Positions 44,749 to 55,755 of a DNA stretch of 64,000 bases are shown piece by piece (positions within the stretch are counted from its first letter, which is position 1; every line of letters starts with the position of its first letter). A program made the translations under genes and the position numbers. The DNA lies in the NCBI GenBank assembly GCA_014155875.1, contig JACEFZ010026832.1:248001-312000 (forward strand), given 5' to 3'. Source of the DNA: Cepaea nemoralis. Lineage: Eukaryota; Mollusca; Gastropoda; Stylommatophora; Helicidae. Under the pieces are notes generated by a model that searched no databases, had not been told where the DNA came from, and was given only the letters and a program-made list of their open reading frames with translations.

Positions 44749-45350
44749 GCATTGAATATCAACAGAAGAGTAATATTGCGGTGGAAACTGACATATTGTG
44801 GCATTAACACGAACCGTGAGAGCAAACACGTTGTCAAATTAGGGGACAACACACGTGCATACGAATCAATCTATAAACTTCAATGAAAAGAGGACCAAAA
44901 TCTTGGTCGTTAAGAAGAAAGCCCACTACAGAGACACTGACAACTATTTTCATAGTGCAAAACAGGTAATCATGTTCGGTCTCTGAACGGTAAACAGCAG
45001 AGTAGACTCAGAGCGGGTCTGTTACCCATGTGTACGTGTGAACAAACTACACAGACAACTGAACAGATCCTTAAAAGTGAAAACATGATGACTAAATTAC
45101 GGTATCATTTCTGGTCACTCTATACGCACATTAACGCACAGCTATTTGGAAGCTTTCACGAACTCAATATAAAAAGCTAACATGATTACTTGTGTACACA
45201 TTATTAACCAGCAGCTGAAGAAACAAGAAGGAAATGAAAAATAAGGTAAGAAATATATTCCTTCTACTTTCCTGTTAATTTACAAATTATTTAACCCATG
45301 CCTCTGTAAATTCTCTGTCTTTACTAATATTACACATTGCACCCCTCTCG
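44291..45350. other. Mariner-like element 3' tail with CA microsatellite
   Basis: Non-coding, reverse complement of about 32.36-33.35 kb. A (CA)n tract of ~68 bp at 44676-44743 is absent from copy 1, where only CAACA words occur. No other feature seen. Confidence 0.75.
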
Positions 45351-45574
45351 GGATTCTCCGTGGTGAAGTGGTCAAGCCGTCTGACTCGGGCTCCGAAGGT
45401 TGTATGTTCGATTCCGGGCCGCGTCCTTCATTTCACGAGTGCATTTTTTTGGAGACTCCCGAGGGTCGTCGCTGGAGCTACAGAGTTCGTGCTTTGTGCG
45501 ACGTTTCCGCGCTGAGGAAAGAAACGGAGCCATATGGGATAAAAACCCAGTGCAATGCAGCCGACCCTGTCGAC
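45351..45574 (+). mobile_element. tRNA-derived SINE
   Basis: Head 45351-45423: A box TGGTGAAGTGGTCAAGC, anticodon arm region GTCTGACTCGGGCTCCGA, B box TGTTCGATTCCGG. Body with GGGTCGTCGCTGGAG and TGTGCGACGTTTCCGCGC, ending GTCGAC. Pol III promoter boxes are well kept. The parent tRNA is unclear: reading CGG as the anticodon would suggest Pro, but the rest is not typical. Same family as 32132-32355 and 43256-43469. Confidence 0.8.
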
Positions 45575-45741
45575 ATTTAAGCTACTTCTTTTATTACACC
45601 CACTCCCATACGAATCCGGATACACCTTGTGTCGTCATATGAATTGGCGTGGCGTTCCTTACTGTAAAAACAAGTTTGTTAGCGAGAAATCACTAGTTTT
45701 TCAGCAAAACATCAAAGAAATGTCACCGCTTTCGATGATTT

Positions 45742-46260
45742 TCGAAGAGAGAGTGAGGAGGAGAAGACGAGGATATGGTGTGAGAAGAAGGCATAAAAAT
45801 AGGATGGCGGGCGCCAGGAGAACAAGACGAAAAGTGGAGAGACTAGGTTTCAATCACGTAAGAGTGGGATACTGGAACTGTCGTAGTGCCATGCAGAGAG
45901 GTCCTGTATTGGAGAGGCTAATATATGATTTTGATATTCTCATGCTTCAGGAGCTAAATATATAAACCCTACTGGGCAGAAGAGACATGGGCAAGGTCTG
46001 CTGGTGAAGGAAGGAGTGAAGCATGTGGTACTTGACTTGAGTCAGTGGAATCACATTGCAAGAGAGTTCCAGGGTATACAAATGGAGATTGGTGGCTTAA
46101 GTTGGAACATCATAAACGTATATGCCACTGTGGACTGTTTTGTCAGAAAGGAACATTGGGACTGGCTTAACTCTTTCACTACCAAGGGCCCATCTGGTGC
46201 CACATTGGATCCGCTGTGGTGGCAATTGGTACTTTTATTGTCACAAAATTATCAGTGGTT
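45742..46260 (+). pseudogene. LINE endonuclease fragment (third LINE family)
   Basis: A basic leader (RRRRRGYGVRRRHKNRM) precedes VGYWNCRSAMQRGPVLE (Asn) and FDILMLQELNI (Glu), followed after a stop and frame change by GIQMEIGGLSWNIINVYATV. This is the beginning of an APE-like endonuclease. The later SDH part and RT are absent, so it is 3'-truncated, unlike usual LINE debris. Confidence 0.7.
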
Positions 46261-46422
46261 TATTTGATTCATTTCTGCTCCATTTCGGAATTTTAAGTTA
46301 CAGTAAACTGAAAAGTCGCACAGCAGAAAGATAGCTACGTCATGATTGTGTCGTCAAACATTCGTTAACATTGGATTTTTGTGTATTTTCAGTTTTAAAG
46401 TTGTTTATTTTGGTTGTTCACA

Positions 46423-47354
46423 ATGGAAACGCCCACCAGTTTGCGTCCACGTAGTATGACTTGAGATCAAGCTAGATTATTGTTTATAACTGTTTTAAAC
46501 AATAGTGATTCCGATATTAGTGATTCAGACAGCAGTTTTATATGTGAATGTAAAGTTTTAGCACGTGGTGATAAAGATACTACTACTAGTGGAACTTCGT
46601 CTTCAGCTGAGGTGTCTGACAATCAATGTCCATCTGACAATGAATGTCAGGGTGTCAGAATCACTTCTCAGCGCAAAGGAAAGCAAACAGTACAAAATAA
46701 GAATAAAACTGGAGGAAAAAAACTTGAATTTACAAGCTTCTGTAGAGCGTGATGCACCTATCCCACCATCATCGACATGGCAAGATGTTCAGAAGGAGAA
46801 ACAAAACCGAAGTTTGAGTTTCGTCCTCGAAGATCTCAAGTCAACTCTAAACTTTATCAACTGCAAACACCTATGGCGATTCAAAGTATTTTTTGATGAT
46901 GACATAGTGGATTGTTTAATTAAAAATGTAAACACATATAAGAAAAAGATATTGATGCAGAACACTCCTAAAAGAAAACATTCTAGTCTGTTATCCTGGA
47001 CCCCACTCACGAAGCACGAATGGCTAAAGTTTACATCTGTCAATATTGCTATGGGACTTGATCCAACACCATCTATCAAAGACTACTGGTGTACACGTGC
47101 ACATTTATATACTCCTTGGTATGCCACTATGTTTCCCAGGAAACGATTTGAATCTATTTATCACACCATGTTTCACAGCAGGTGCAAAAAAAAAAAAAAA
47201 AAAAAAAAAAAAACTGTCATTGAAGGATTTCAAGCAAAGTTTACTTGAAAGTGCACATCGCGCAGCAGCTCAGATTATTCCTGAAATGTTGACACTCTGC
47301 GTGCCAAATAATTTCAAAAAGGTATCAACAGTAACAACACAGATCATTCATTAA
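46423..47354 (+). pseudogene. piggyBac-type transposase remnant, internally deleted
   Basis: An ATG at 46423 is followed by a TGA 13 codons on. The frame then continues with a Ser/Asp-rich acidic N-terminus (NNSDSDISDSDSSF). A second frame (46565-47248) has FKVFFDDDIVDCLIKNVNTY, TKHEWLKFTSVNIAMGLDPT, IKDYWCTRAHLYTPWYATMF and KRFESIYHTMFH, the N-terminal domain of PGBD-like transposases. A run of 26 A (47188-47213) marks a break, after which LKDFKQSLLES resembles the C-terminal end. The DDD catalytic core is missing. Confidence 0.8.
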
Positions 47355-47640
47355 TATATATATATAATTAGCGTGATCCATCAGTACTGACGCATACTTT
47401 AACCGGAAGTCATTTTTTCCGCACTTGCGCAGAAGGGTGTCGTCGTGTCTACATCATTGACTATTAACATACACTTTGTATATCTCACTGGATATATTTA
47501 AATCACTCGTGCCAATAACGAATTACCATCTCCGCTTCCGGTAAAATGGCCAGTCTAATCATTGCGCAAATAGCCGGTGGTTAGATTTGAAATTGTCTTT
47601 GAGATAATTTCACTATTTGGCATACCATAAATAATTATTA
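47355..47640. other. Unassigned AT-rich stretch
   Basis: No gene or repeat recognised apart from short TA runs near 47353. Confidence 0.5.
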
Positions 47641-48145
47641 TAATTTTAGTACAAGGCATAGATATTCGTTAAATTTAGCTGCATTTTCGAATTCTGCATG
47701 CAAAGATACATAAAGTTGGAAAGTTTCATTTAAAAATATTGGGTCCCTCTGGTAGAAAAAAATTCGTTTCGCGGGCATGATAAATTCCTCTTTGTGATTG
47801 TAAATCCACATTGTCGGCACGCAATAAACATTTTTTTTAGTACAAGGCATAGATATTCGTTAATTTTAGTTGCATTTTCGAATTGTGCATGCAAAGATAC
47901 ATAAATTTGGAAAGTTTCATTTAAAAATATTGGGTCCCTCTGGTAGAAAAAAATTCCGAAAATTCGTTTTGTTTGCGGACATGATAAATTCCTCTTTGTG
48001 ATTGTAAATCCACACTGTCGGCACGCAATAGAAATTATTTTTAGTACAAGGCATAGATATTTGTTAATTTTAGTTGCATTTTTGAATTGTGCATGCAAAG
48101 ATAAATTTGGAAAGTTTCATTTAAATATATGGGGACCTTCTGGTA
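47641..48145. repeat. Tandem repeat, 3 units of ~190-200 bp
   Basis: Units start at TTTTAGTACAAGGCATAGAT (about 47644, 47836, 48040) and include TTGGAAAGTTTCATTTAAA and TGGGTCCCTCTGGTAGAAAA. The motif GGAAAGTTTCAT after GAATTCTGCAT also occurs in the 3.5-6.4 kb blocks, so these share ancestry with that family. Minus-strand open frames here only reflect the repeat. Confidence 0.8.
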
Positions 48146-48590
48146 GAAAAAAATTAATGAATTAATAATTATTTTTGCGGACGTGATTAAATTCTCTTTG
48201 CGATTGGAAAAATAAATAAATCCTTTTAATAAAAATATATGTACTTTCTCATTATATAAAGATATCATCTTTTATTATTATATGATTGCATGTAATTATT
48301 AAATATTAATTTTACGTAAATTTATTTAGAATTTGACTGACTATCATGGCAAGGACTGCTGATGATCTCAGATCCCATCTATCTGCGTTCGGAGGATATC
48401 CTAAAGTACAGGATACATTGCCCGCCTGCTGGTTGTGGACAGTTGTTCTGTACCTGATGTGTTAGGAAAAGTCCAAACCATTGTGGCGACAAATGATCCA
48501 GGGAAAGACATATTTTTGCCGACATATTAAATCCCTCTTTGACTTTGCCTTTGGAAATCCAAAATGTCGGCATGCGTTTCACTTTTTAAA
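48146..48590. other. Unassigned stretch
   Basis: AT-rich, no gene recognised. Resembles the adjacent tandem units weakly (GCGGACGTGATTAAATTC). Confidence 0.5.
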
Positions 48591-48601
48591 ACGTGCAATT
48601 C

Positions 48602-48752
48602 TTAATCTTCTTCTTCTTCTTCTGCGTTCATCCGGAGTTTTTTTCGTATGTGATTGCGTTGTGCCCGTTTACAGCAGAGCTGCGTTCTTGCGCTGTTAGG
48701 CCGACACATCCGACTTCTGCGGGCATTTGTTGACCGGGTTAACCTTCCCAGA
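48602..48752 (-). mobile_element. LINE-2 3' tail, 5'-truncated insertion
   Basis: A 151 bp minus-strand copy of the LINE-2 3' end (compare 39640-39790) with a (GAA)n tail. Flanks AACGTGCAATTC (48590-48601) and AACATGCAATTC (48753-48764) are a 12 bp target duplication with one mismatch. It shows LINE-2 has retrotransposed into this neighbourhood more than once. Confidence 0.87.
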
Positions 48753-48889
48753 AACATGCAATTCGAACTACTACCTTGTGAGCCAATCTCTTTAATTAAT
48801 GACAAATGTTTAAATGTTTGCATAAAGGAGAAATCTTTTTTTAGAAAAATATAATTTCTCATATAAAAACTGTCATTTACTGCCAATAT

Positions 48890-49090
48890 AGTACCTTGCG
48901 GTGTATGGCAGAGAGGTCTTTGAGCCTGAGGAATAAAGTCCGCCTGGCTAGTGCAGTCGCCGCGAACTGTGCAGGTTAGGATTTTCTTTTTGCCCCCGAC
49001 AGAAAAAAATCTGACACCTTACCGAGGGATCGAACCCAGGCCTCCCGAATGAGAGTCCGGCATTCTAGCCTCTCGGCCAGCCGCTCCTCC
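48890..49090 (-). mobile_element. tRNA-Glu-like SINE
   Basis: On the minus strand the head (about 49018-49090) has A box TGGCCGAGAGGCTAGAATG, anticodon loop CTCTCAT with CTC as anticodon (Glu) and a perfect B box GGGTTCGATCCC. A ~130 bp body with a T-rich start follows. The acceptor stem does not pair, so this is a SINE and not a tRNA gene. It differs from the other SINE family in the window. Confidence 0.7.
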
Positions 49091-49117
49091 TCTCATTATA
49101 TAAAGATATCTATTTTA

Positions 49118-50354
49118 GCATGAACCATCAGATTTTAAATTTGAGTATTTACTAATGGGACCACCACCGAAAGATAGGCCTTGAGAAACCGAATCTAATG
49201 GTACCAAGATGTTGCATGTATGTCAATTAGAAGCGAAGATATGCAACTTTGAGTGTCGTGATCGTAAACACAGAAATTAATTAATATAACTACTAATTAG
49301 TGGCCATTTTTATACGCTAATTAGGTAACATTGCATTCTATCTAAACAGGATATAACACATATCATGCGTTGCACAATTCCGCAGAATACAAGATACAAC
49401 TTACCAGGGTTTAAAGCTAATATAAAGAATGCTCAGTGGTAATTAATGAATATAACTACTAATTAGCGGCCATTTTTATATGCTAATTAGGTAACATTGC
49501 ATACTATCTAAATAGGATATAACACATATCGTGCGTTGCACAATTCCGCAGAATACAAGATACAACTTACCAGGGTTTAAAGCTAATATAAAGAATGCTC
49601 ATGGTAATTAATGAATATAACTACTAATTAGCGGCCATTTTTATATGCTAATTAGGTAACATTGCATACTATCTAAACAGGATATAACACATATCGTGCG
49701 TTGCATAATTCCGCAGAATACAAGATACAACTTACCAGGGTTTAAAGCTAATATAAAGAATGCTCGTGGTAATTAATGAATATAACTACTAATTAGCGGC
49801 CATTTTTATATGCTAATTAGATAATGTTGCATACTATCTAAACAGGAATTAATCCATTATGTGCGTAGCATCATTCCGCATAATACAATATATTACGTGC
49901 CAGGGTTTAAACATAATATTAAGAATGCACTTGGTAATTAATTAATATAATAACTAATTGGCTGCCATTTTTATATGCTAATTAGATAATGTTACATCAT
50001 ATGTAAAAATAGATGACATGAGCGGTTAGGCTTCGCTACACCGATCGCAATGATGTATGGTTGCTAGGGTGTTCGTGTATGGTTGCTAGGATGTTCGTTT
50101 AAAAATAAACAAACTACTCTAGTTTTGATAACTTCTGCTATGACCTTGGTTCGGACACGAAAAAAAGATGTGCAGAAGAGATCTTTTGTGTCAATTTCTG
50201 CGTTAATGATCTCGACACTCAAAGTTGCATATCTTCGCTTCTAATTGACATACATGCATCATCTTGGTACCATTAGATTCGGTTTCTCAAGGCCTATCTT
50301 TTGGTGGTCGTCCCATTAGAAAATACTCAAATTTAAAAATCTGATGGTTCACCC
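49118..50354. mobile_element. MITE-like element with ~150 bp terminal inverted repeats
   Basis: Ends are inverted copies: TGAACCATCAGATTTTAAAT near 49121 against ATCTGATGGTTCA near 50339-50351, extending inward through GGTACCATTAGATTCGGTTT to CAAAGTTGCATATCTTCGCT. Both ends are flanked by TA (49116-49117 and 50355-50356), as for Tc1/mariner-type MITEs. No transposase. The interior is mostly a tandem array. Related termini occur at about 4860-4990 and 7190-7330. Confidence 0.82.
49270..50000. repeat. ~167 bp tandem array inside the MITE
   Basis: Units containing TAACTACTAATTAGCGGCCA and CAGGGTTTAAAGCTAATATA recur at about 49275, 49442, 49608, 49772 and 49937. The middle three units are almost identical; the outer ones diverge. 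No coding. Confidence 0.88.
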
Positions 50355-50356
50355 TA

Positions 50357-50783
50357 ATATAATAATACAACAAGTATTAAGTAATTATTGAATTAAATTA
50401 ATACTTACCTTTAGATTTGCGAAATTGACAAAACTTTCCAGAAAATACGGATGACTGCTTGAAGCTTGTAATTTAGCTCAAAACCGTGAAAGAAATGTGG
50501 CCGATACTTTAGTTGTGAAATACGTTTATAGTGGTTGGCTTCTCGAGAACAAAGTTAATTCAAAACAGTTGAAAACACACTGGTGCATAGGCCTTAACGG
50601 AAGTGACTGATAAACGTCAAAACTTATACCATTGGCTGGATTCAACCTTCGTAGTGCCTCGTTTTCGATTTTATCTGCGAACAGTCTTATTTTTCGATTT
50701 TCACCGCCGAATTTCTCGTTTCCGTTTTCCGCTAGTAAGAGTAGCGAGAATACAGGGGGGGGGGGGTGGGGGGGGGGGGGGAA
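50357..50783. other. Unassigned stretch ending in poly-G
   Basis: No gene recognised. G tracts at 50755-50766 and 50768-50781 are separated by a single T. The 61-85 residue frames here run into Gly codons of the G tract and are not credible genes. Confidence 0.5.
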
Positions 50784-51566
50784 CATAAAGCATAAAATAA
50801 CGCCTAGTCTAAAACATCAAAATAATAAATATATGCGAATATTCATACGAAAACAATATGCTTTATTCGTCCCCACTCTGTTTTAGGACAGTCCTAGAAA
50901 CACTCAAGCGTGACATCTTCACATCATGTGAGATGAGAAGCATAAGAGGCTCAGCTGGGGGGGGGGGGGGGGGGGGGGGGGGGGGAGGAAATAGCGAGAC
51001 AAATGAGAAACTAAGAACAGGTGTAAGAATTAAATGGTTCACAGATTTGGTTAGAATGGGAAAAGATCAACTAGCTGAAGCGTTCTTCTTATACGTGAAA
51101 ATATGAATAAAATTGGGTGGAACTGCGGTAAAGCTGTGAAAATGTAAAAAATATAAAATGACACACAGTATAACCACACAGTTATACACAGCTCGGAATT
51201 CTGAGGTGAGTATGAACATTTTTTTCAAATTTTCATTTTCTCTTCACTGCTTTCATTTTTTCATCTTTTTGTTCTTTTCGTCCTGTTTTGATGTAGTCAT
51301 AGGAGATCTCCTTGACTATATGTTGTGTTTTGTGCATGTGTTTGTTTGCTGATGAAGGCTAATCGCCGCAACGTCCTGTGTGTATCGTAAAAACATAAAG
51401 CATAAAATAACGCCTAGTCTGAAACATCAAAAAAAAATAAAAAAATGAATATTCATACGAAAACAATATGCTTGATTCGTCCCCACTCTGTTTTAGGACA
51501 GTCCTAGAAACACTCAATCGTGACATCTTCACATCATGTGAGATGAGAAGCATAAGAGGCTCAGCT

Positions 51567-51598
<32 letters not shown>

Positions 51599-52007
51599 AG
51601 GGGAGGAATAGCGAGACAAATGAGAAACTAAGAACAGGTGTAAGAATTAAATGGTTCACAGATTTGGTTAGAATGGGAAAAGATCAACTAGCTGAAGCGT
51701 TCTTCTTCTACGTGAAAATATGAATAAAATTGGGTGGAACTGCGGTAAAGCTGTGAAAATGTAAAAAATATAAAATGACACACAGTATAACCACACAGTT
51801 ATACACAGCTCGGAATTCTGAGGTGAGTATGAACATTTTTTTCAAATTTTCATTTTCTCTTCACTGCTTTCATTTTTTCATCTTTTTGTTCTTCTCGTCC
51901 TGTTTTGATGTAGTCATAGGAGATCTCCTTGACTATATGTTGTGTTTTGTGCATGTGTTTGTTTGCTGATGAAGGCTAATCGCCGCAACGTCCTGTGTGT
52001 GTCGTAA
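50784..52007 (+). repeat. Recent tandem duplication of ~0.61 kb with poly-G
   Basis: 50784-51390 and 51391-52007 are nearly identical, including a 64-codon frame that is the same in both. Each unit contains a long G run (about 50959-50985 and 51567-51597). Differences are mainly in G-run length, one short insertion (TAGGGGA) and a few substitutions. No protein family recognised. Confidence 0.9.
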
Positions 52008-52250
52008 TTCTGTTATGTAAAGCTGCACTACTTTGTGTCATTTTATATTTTTTACTTCTTCTACTTGAAAACATCTTGATACAAGGCGAGATAACGACGA
52101 AGAAAAAGAAGACTAGAAGGAATAAAAGAGATATTAGAGAAATTAATTTTGCCTTTAATACAAGCGAAACACAGAAAATAGCATCTGCCTCCTCCCTGTC
52201 ACGCTTCACGGCAAAAGCAATAGGGAAAATGGAGAAGAGGAAGAAGCGTT
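52008..52250 (+). other. Left flank of the palindromic element, ending in AGCGTT
   Basis: Contains an open frame ending in a Lys/Arg cluster (MEKRKKR) that is cut by the element. The last six bases AGCGTT (52245-52250) are repeated directly after the element at 63258-63263. No family recognised in the frame. Confidence 0.6.
52245..52250. repeat. Target-site duplication, left copy (AGCGTT)
   Basis: Exact 6 bp match to 63258-63263, directly abutting the palindrome end. Confidence 0.8.
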
Positions 52251-52283
52251 AGTAGTATGTCAGGTCCTAACTAATTATGAAAT

Positions 52284-52316
52284 ATGGAGCTGCTCCATAA
52301 TTTTTTACTATATAAA
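52284..52316 (+). promoter_or_regulatory. Subterminal hairpin and TATA box, left arm
   Basis: ATGGAGC-T-GCTCCAT (52284-52298) is a perfect 7 bp stem with a single-base loop, followed by TATATAAA at 52309-52316 pointing into the element. Both are conserved in the right arm, where only the hairpin loop base differs. They may serve as a promoter or as part of a replication or integration end. Confidence 0.5.
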
Positions 52317-52699
52317 AAGTCTAGCTCCACAAGCGAAACGTCACAAAAGCGGACCGCAAGTGACATTTGACCTGTCAAGGGATGCAACTCATGAATAAAT
52401 AAGCGAGTGGTCTTACACGATTACCTCTCTTTTTTGGGGAATATTTTTTTTTGAAACTTTAATAATTGCTGATAGTATTAGTTTAGTGAGCGAGACCACC
52501 AGCCAACGATTGATGCTGTGTTAGGGGTACAGTGCTCTTCCTCCTCTGTTTCTTCTTTTTGTCTTTTTTTAAAATCTGGATTTGGACAGAAACACTATCA
52601 TCATTCCATGGGTGATGTGTAAGGCATAGAGTTACAGTGCGTTTCCTCAGGGTGGTCAATGGGGTGTGCAGGTGGGGGTAGCAGCTCAATGGTGGGGCG

Positions 52700-54830
52700 T
52701 GGGTGTCAGCGTGTGGTATAGGACTAGGCAGTTAGAACCTTGGATCATGATGGGCGTCATATGACAAACCTATAAGTAAAAATGTAAATATGGCGGCTAT
52801 ATGATCTGTAGAGCGTCGTAGTGGTGTAAACACTATCATCACACAGGTTACAAATGAAAATCTTAAAAAGTAAAAAATGGCCGATAGTATTGATTTTAGC
52901 GGGTATAGCTTAGTAAAATTCGTTGGTAAGGGGTGGGTAGCGGTTGTTAGTGGTTTGTAGAGGGTCATAGTGGCTTATTCACTATCATCATACAGGGTAC
53001 AAATTAAAACCTTACAAACTAAAATATGGCCGATATTATTGATTTTAGCGAGTATAGCTTAGTAAAATTCGTTGGTAACGGGTGGGTAGTGGTTATTACT
53101 GATCTGTAGAGGTCGTAGTGGCTTGTTAACTATCATCTCACAGGTTACAAATTAAAACCTTAAAAAGTAAAAAATCGCCGATATTATTGATTTTAGCGGG
53201 TATAGCTTAGTAAAATTCGTTGGTAAGGGTTGGGTAGCGGCTGTTAGTGGTTTGTAGAGGGTCATAGTGGCTTATTCACTATCATCATACAGGGTACAAA
53301 TTAAAACCTTACAAACTAAAATATGGCCGATATTATTGATTTTAACGGTTATAGCTTTGTGAACGTCGATGGTAAGGGGTGGGTAGCGGTTATTACTGAT
53401 CTGTAGATTGTCGTAGTGGTGTAAACACTACCACCATAGGGTAACAAATTAAAACCTTAAAAAGGTAAAGATGGCCGATATTATTGATTTTAGCGGGTAT
53501 AGCTTAGTGACAGTCGATGGTTAAGGGTGGGTAGCGGTTATTAGTGATGTGTAGAGGGTCACAGTGGCTTGGTCACTGTCATCACACAGGTTACAAATGA
53601 AACCTTAAAAAGTAAAAGATAACCAATATTATTGATTTTAGCGGGTATAGCTTAGTGAAAGTAGATGGTTAGGGGTGGGTAGCGGTTATTAGTGGTCTGT
53701 AGGGGGTCACAGTGGCTTGGTCACAATCATAATACGGTTACAAATGAAAACCTTAAAAACTAAAAAATGACCGATATTATTGATTTTAGCGGGTATAGCT
53801 TAGTTAAATTCTTTGGTAAGCGGTGGGTAGCGGTTATTAGTGGTTCTTAGAAGTCGTATTGTAAACAATATTATCATACGTGTTACAAACGACAACCTTA
53901 AAAAGTGAAGATGGTCGGTGTTATTGATTGTAGGTGGTATAACTTAGTGAAAGTCGTTGGTAAGGTGTGGGTAGCGGCTATTAGTGCCCTGTAGTGTGTC
54001 GTAGTGACCTATACACTATCATCATACAGGTGACAAGTGAAAATCTTAAAAAGTGAAGATGGTCGTTGTTATTGCTTGTAGGTGGTATAACTTAGTGAAA
54101 TTTGATGGTAAGGGGTGGGTAGCAGTTATTATTGGTCCGTAGAGTGTCATAGTAGTGTAAACACTATCATCAATAGTTACAAATGAAAAGCTTAAAAAGT
54201 AAACATGACCGATAATATTTATTGCAATGAGTATAGCTTAGTGAAATTCGATGGTAAGGGGTGGGTAGCGGTTATTAGTGATCCGTAGAGTGTCATAGTG
54301 GTGTAAACACTATCATCACAAGGTTACAAATAAAAACCTTAAAAAGTAAAAATGACCGATAATATTGATTGCAGCGGGTATAGCTTAATGAAATTCATTG
54401 GTAAGGGTGGGTAGCAGTTATTAGTGGTATTAGAGTGTCTTAGTGGCCTATACACTATCATCACACAGGTTACAAATGAAACCCTTAAAAAGTAAAAAAA
54501 TGGCCGATATTATTGATGAAAGCGGGTATAGCTTAATGAAATTCATTGGTATGCGTGGGTAGCAGTTATTAGTGGTCTCTAGAGTGTCGTAGTGGCCTAT
54601 ACCCTATCAGCACATAGGCTTCAAATGAAAACATTAAAAAAGTAAATATGTCCGGTATTATCGGTTGTAGCGAGTATGTCTTAATGAAATTCATTGGTAA
54701 CGGGTCTGTGAGTGGTGGTAAGGTTAGATAGGTGCTTTTGATCATTGTTAAGGGTGGTCGAGTGGGGCGGTGGTAGATAAATATATGTCCGTTCCTTGAT
54801 AATAGCCAGATGGTAAGATTCATATTAAAG
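52700..54830. repeat. ~150 bp tandem array, left arm (about 14 units)
   Basis: GGTGGGTAGCGGTTATTAGT recurs about every 150 bp (52931, 53080, 53229 and onward). Units also carry ACACTATCATCACACAGGTT and AAAAAGTAAAAATGGCCGAT. Divergence between units is moderate. Minus-strand open frames here reflect the repeat. The equivalent right-arm array has fewer units. Confidence 0.9.
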
Positions 54831-55019
54831 TCTAAAGATTGAACTCATAGGTGGCTGATCTGACGGTGACCACCTGGGTGACTCATCACGGGGCTATGTC
54901 GGTGAGGGTGAACATAGTGAAAGTGTTCAGACATGTCTTTAGGGAAAACCGGAGGATGACTCAGAGCGTACTGACCGCATAACGATACACATGGGTAATG
55001 GTTACATCGGAGCAAGTAT

Positions 55020-55340
55020 GGAACTGCTTCCGGTCGCGTTGTAATGACTACAACCAGACCACGTGCTCACTGGCTAAAGCCGGTCAACGATGGCGTCGCA
55101 TCCGATCACACGTGGTAATGGCAAAACCAGACCACGTGGCTAAAGCTGCTTAAAGATGGAGCTGTATCCGTTACACATGGGTAATGGTCACATCCGATGA
55201 AATATTGCGCTGCTTCCGGTTGCATGTGTAATCACTACAATCAGACAGCGGGCTAACTGGCTACAAGTGATCAACGATGGCGTCGCATCCAACTACACGT
55301 GGTAATGGAGAAACCAGATCACGTTTCTAAAACCGATCAA
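55020..55340. promoter_or_regulatory. CACGTG-bearing repeats upstream of the gene block, left arm
   Basis: Imperfect repeats of GATGGCGTCGCATCCGATCA and ACGTGGTAATGGCAAAACCA place four CACGTG sites at about 55060-55300. CACGTG is the canonical bHLH E-box. They sit between the ~150 bp array and the ORFs, where a promoter is expected. Regulatory function is inference. Confidence 0.4.
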
Positions 55341-55350
55341 AGATGGCGCT

Positions 55351-55590
55351 GTGTCCGGTCTTGTGTCTTATGGGATACAACCGAAACACGTTACTAATGA
55401 CTCAACCGGTCAAAGATGGCTTTGCACCTGGTCACATGACCAGGCAGTGCATAATATTCTGCTGAGTCATTCTACGTCAGCAGATATCGTGTATATTGCG
55501 TCCACCATTCACCGTCTAGAAGTACCAGTCTCAGTGAATAGCAACCAGTTCACAATGTTACAAGTCGATAACGGTAAGTTGGCTTTTTGA
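55351..55590 (+). other. Open frame upstream of the gene block, left arm (79 codons)
   Basis: An open frame without ATG, ending VNSNQFTMLQVDNGKLAF. The right arm (60859-60620, minus) keeps the same 79-codon frame with few replacements. CGGTAAGT at about 55573 is a consensus splice donor in the left arm; the right arm has GGCAAGT there. It may be an exon or leader, or merely an open stretch of the repeat. No family recognised. Confidence 0.3.
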
Positions 55591-55755
55591 TAAATCTTTC
55601 ACATTTTCGTTGTATTTCTCCAAGTAGGCATACGGGTAACACCGGCAATGTCCCATAAGGAGCGCCCCGAGCTCTGAATTTTGCATTTGCTAATAGCAAC
55701 TAATGATACAGCCGAGACACGAGTGTAATGGCCCAGTAGTTCAAAAACAGCGGTA

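Larger units (their letters stand above)
42940..45741 (+). mobile_element. Tc1/mariner-like element copy 2, with two SINEs
   Basis: The more complete copy: helix-turn-helix N-terminus, catalytic domain, non-coding tail with a CA microsatellite, and a SINE near the end. Similarity to copy 1 extends to 45741. A further SINE is inserted in the N-terminal coding part. I did not find matching terminal inverted repeats, so the borders are approximate. Confidence 0.7.

Noticed and set aside
48979..49095. Functional tRNA-Glu gene
   Set aside because: A and B boxes and anticodon are good but the acceptor stem does not pair and a SINE body follows.
54569..54823. 84-codon minus-strand frame in the left array
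   Set aside because: Explained by the ~150 bp tandem repeat; not conserved as a frame among units.
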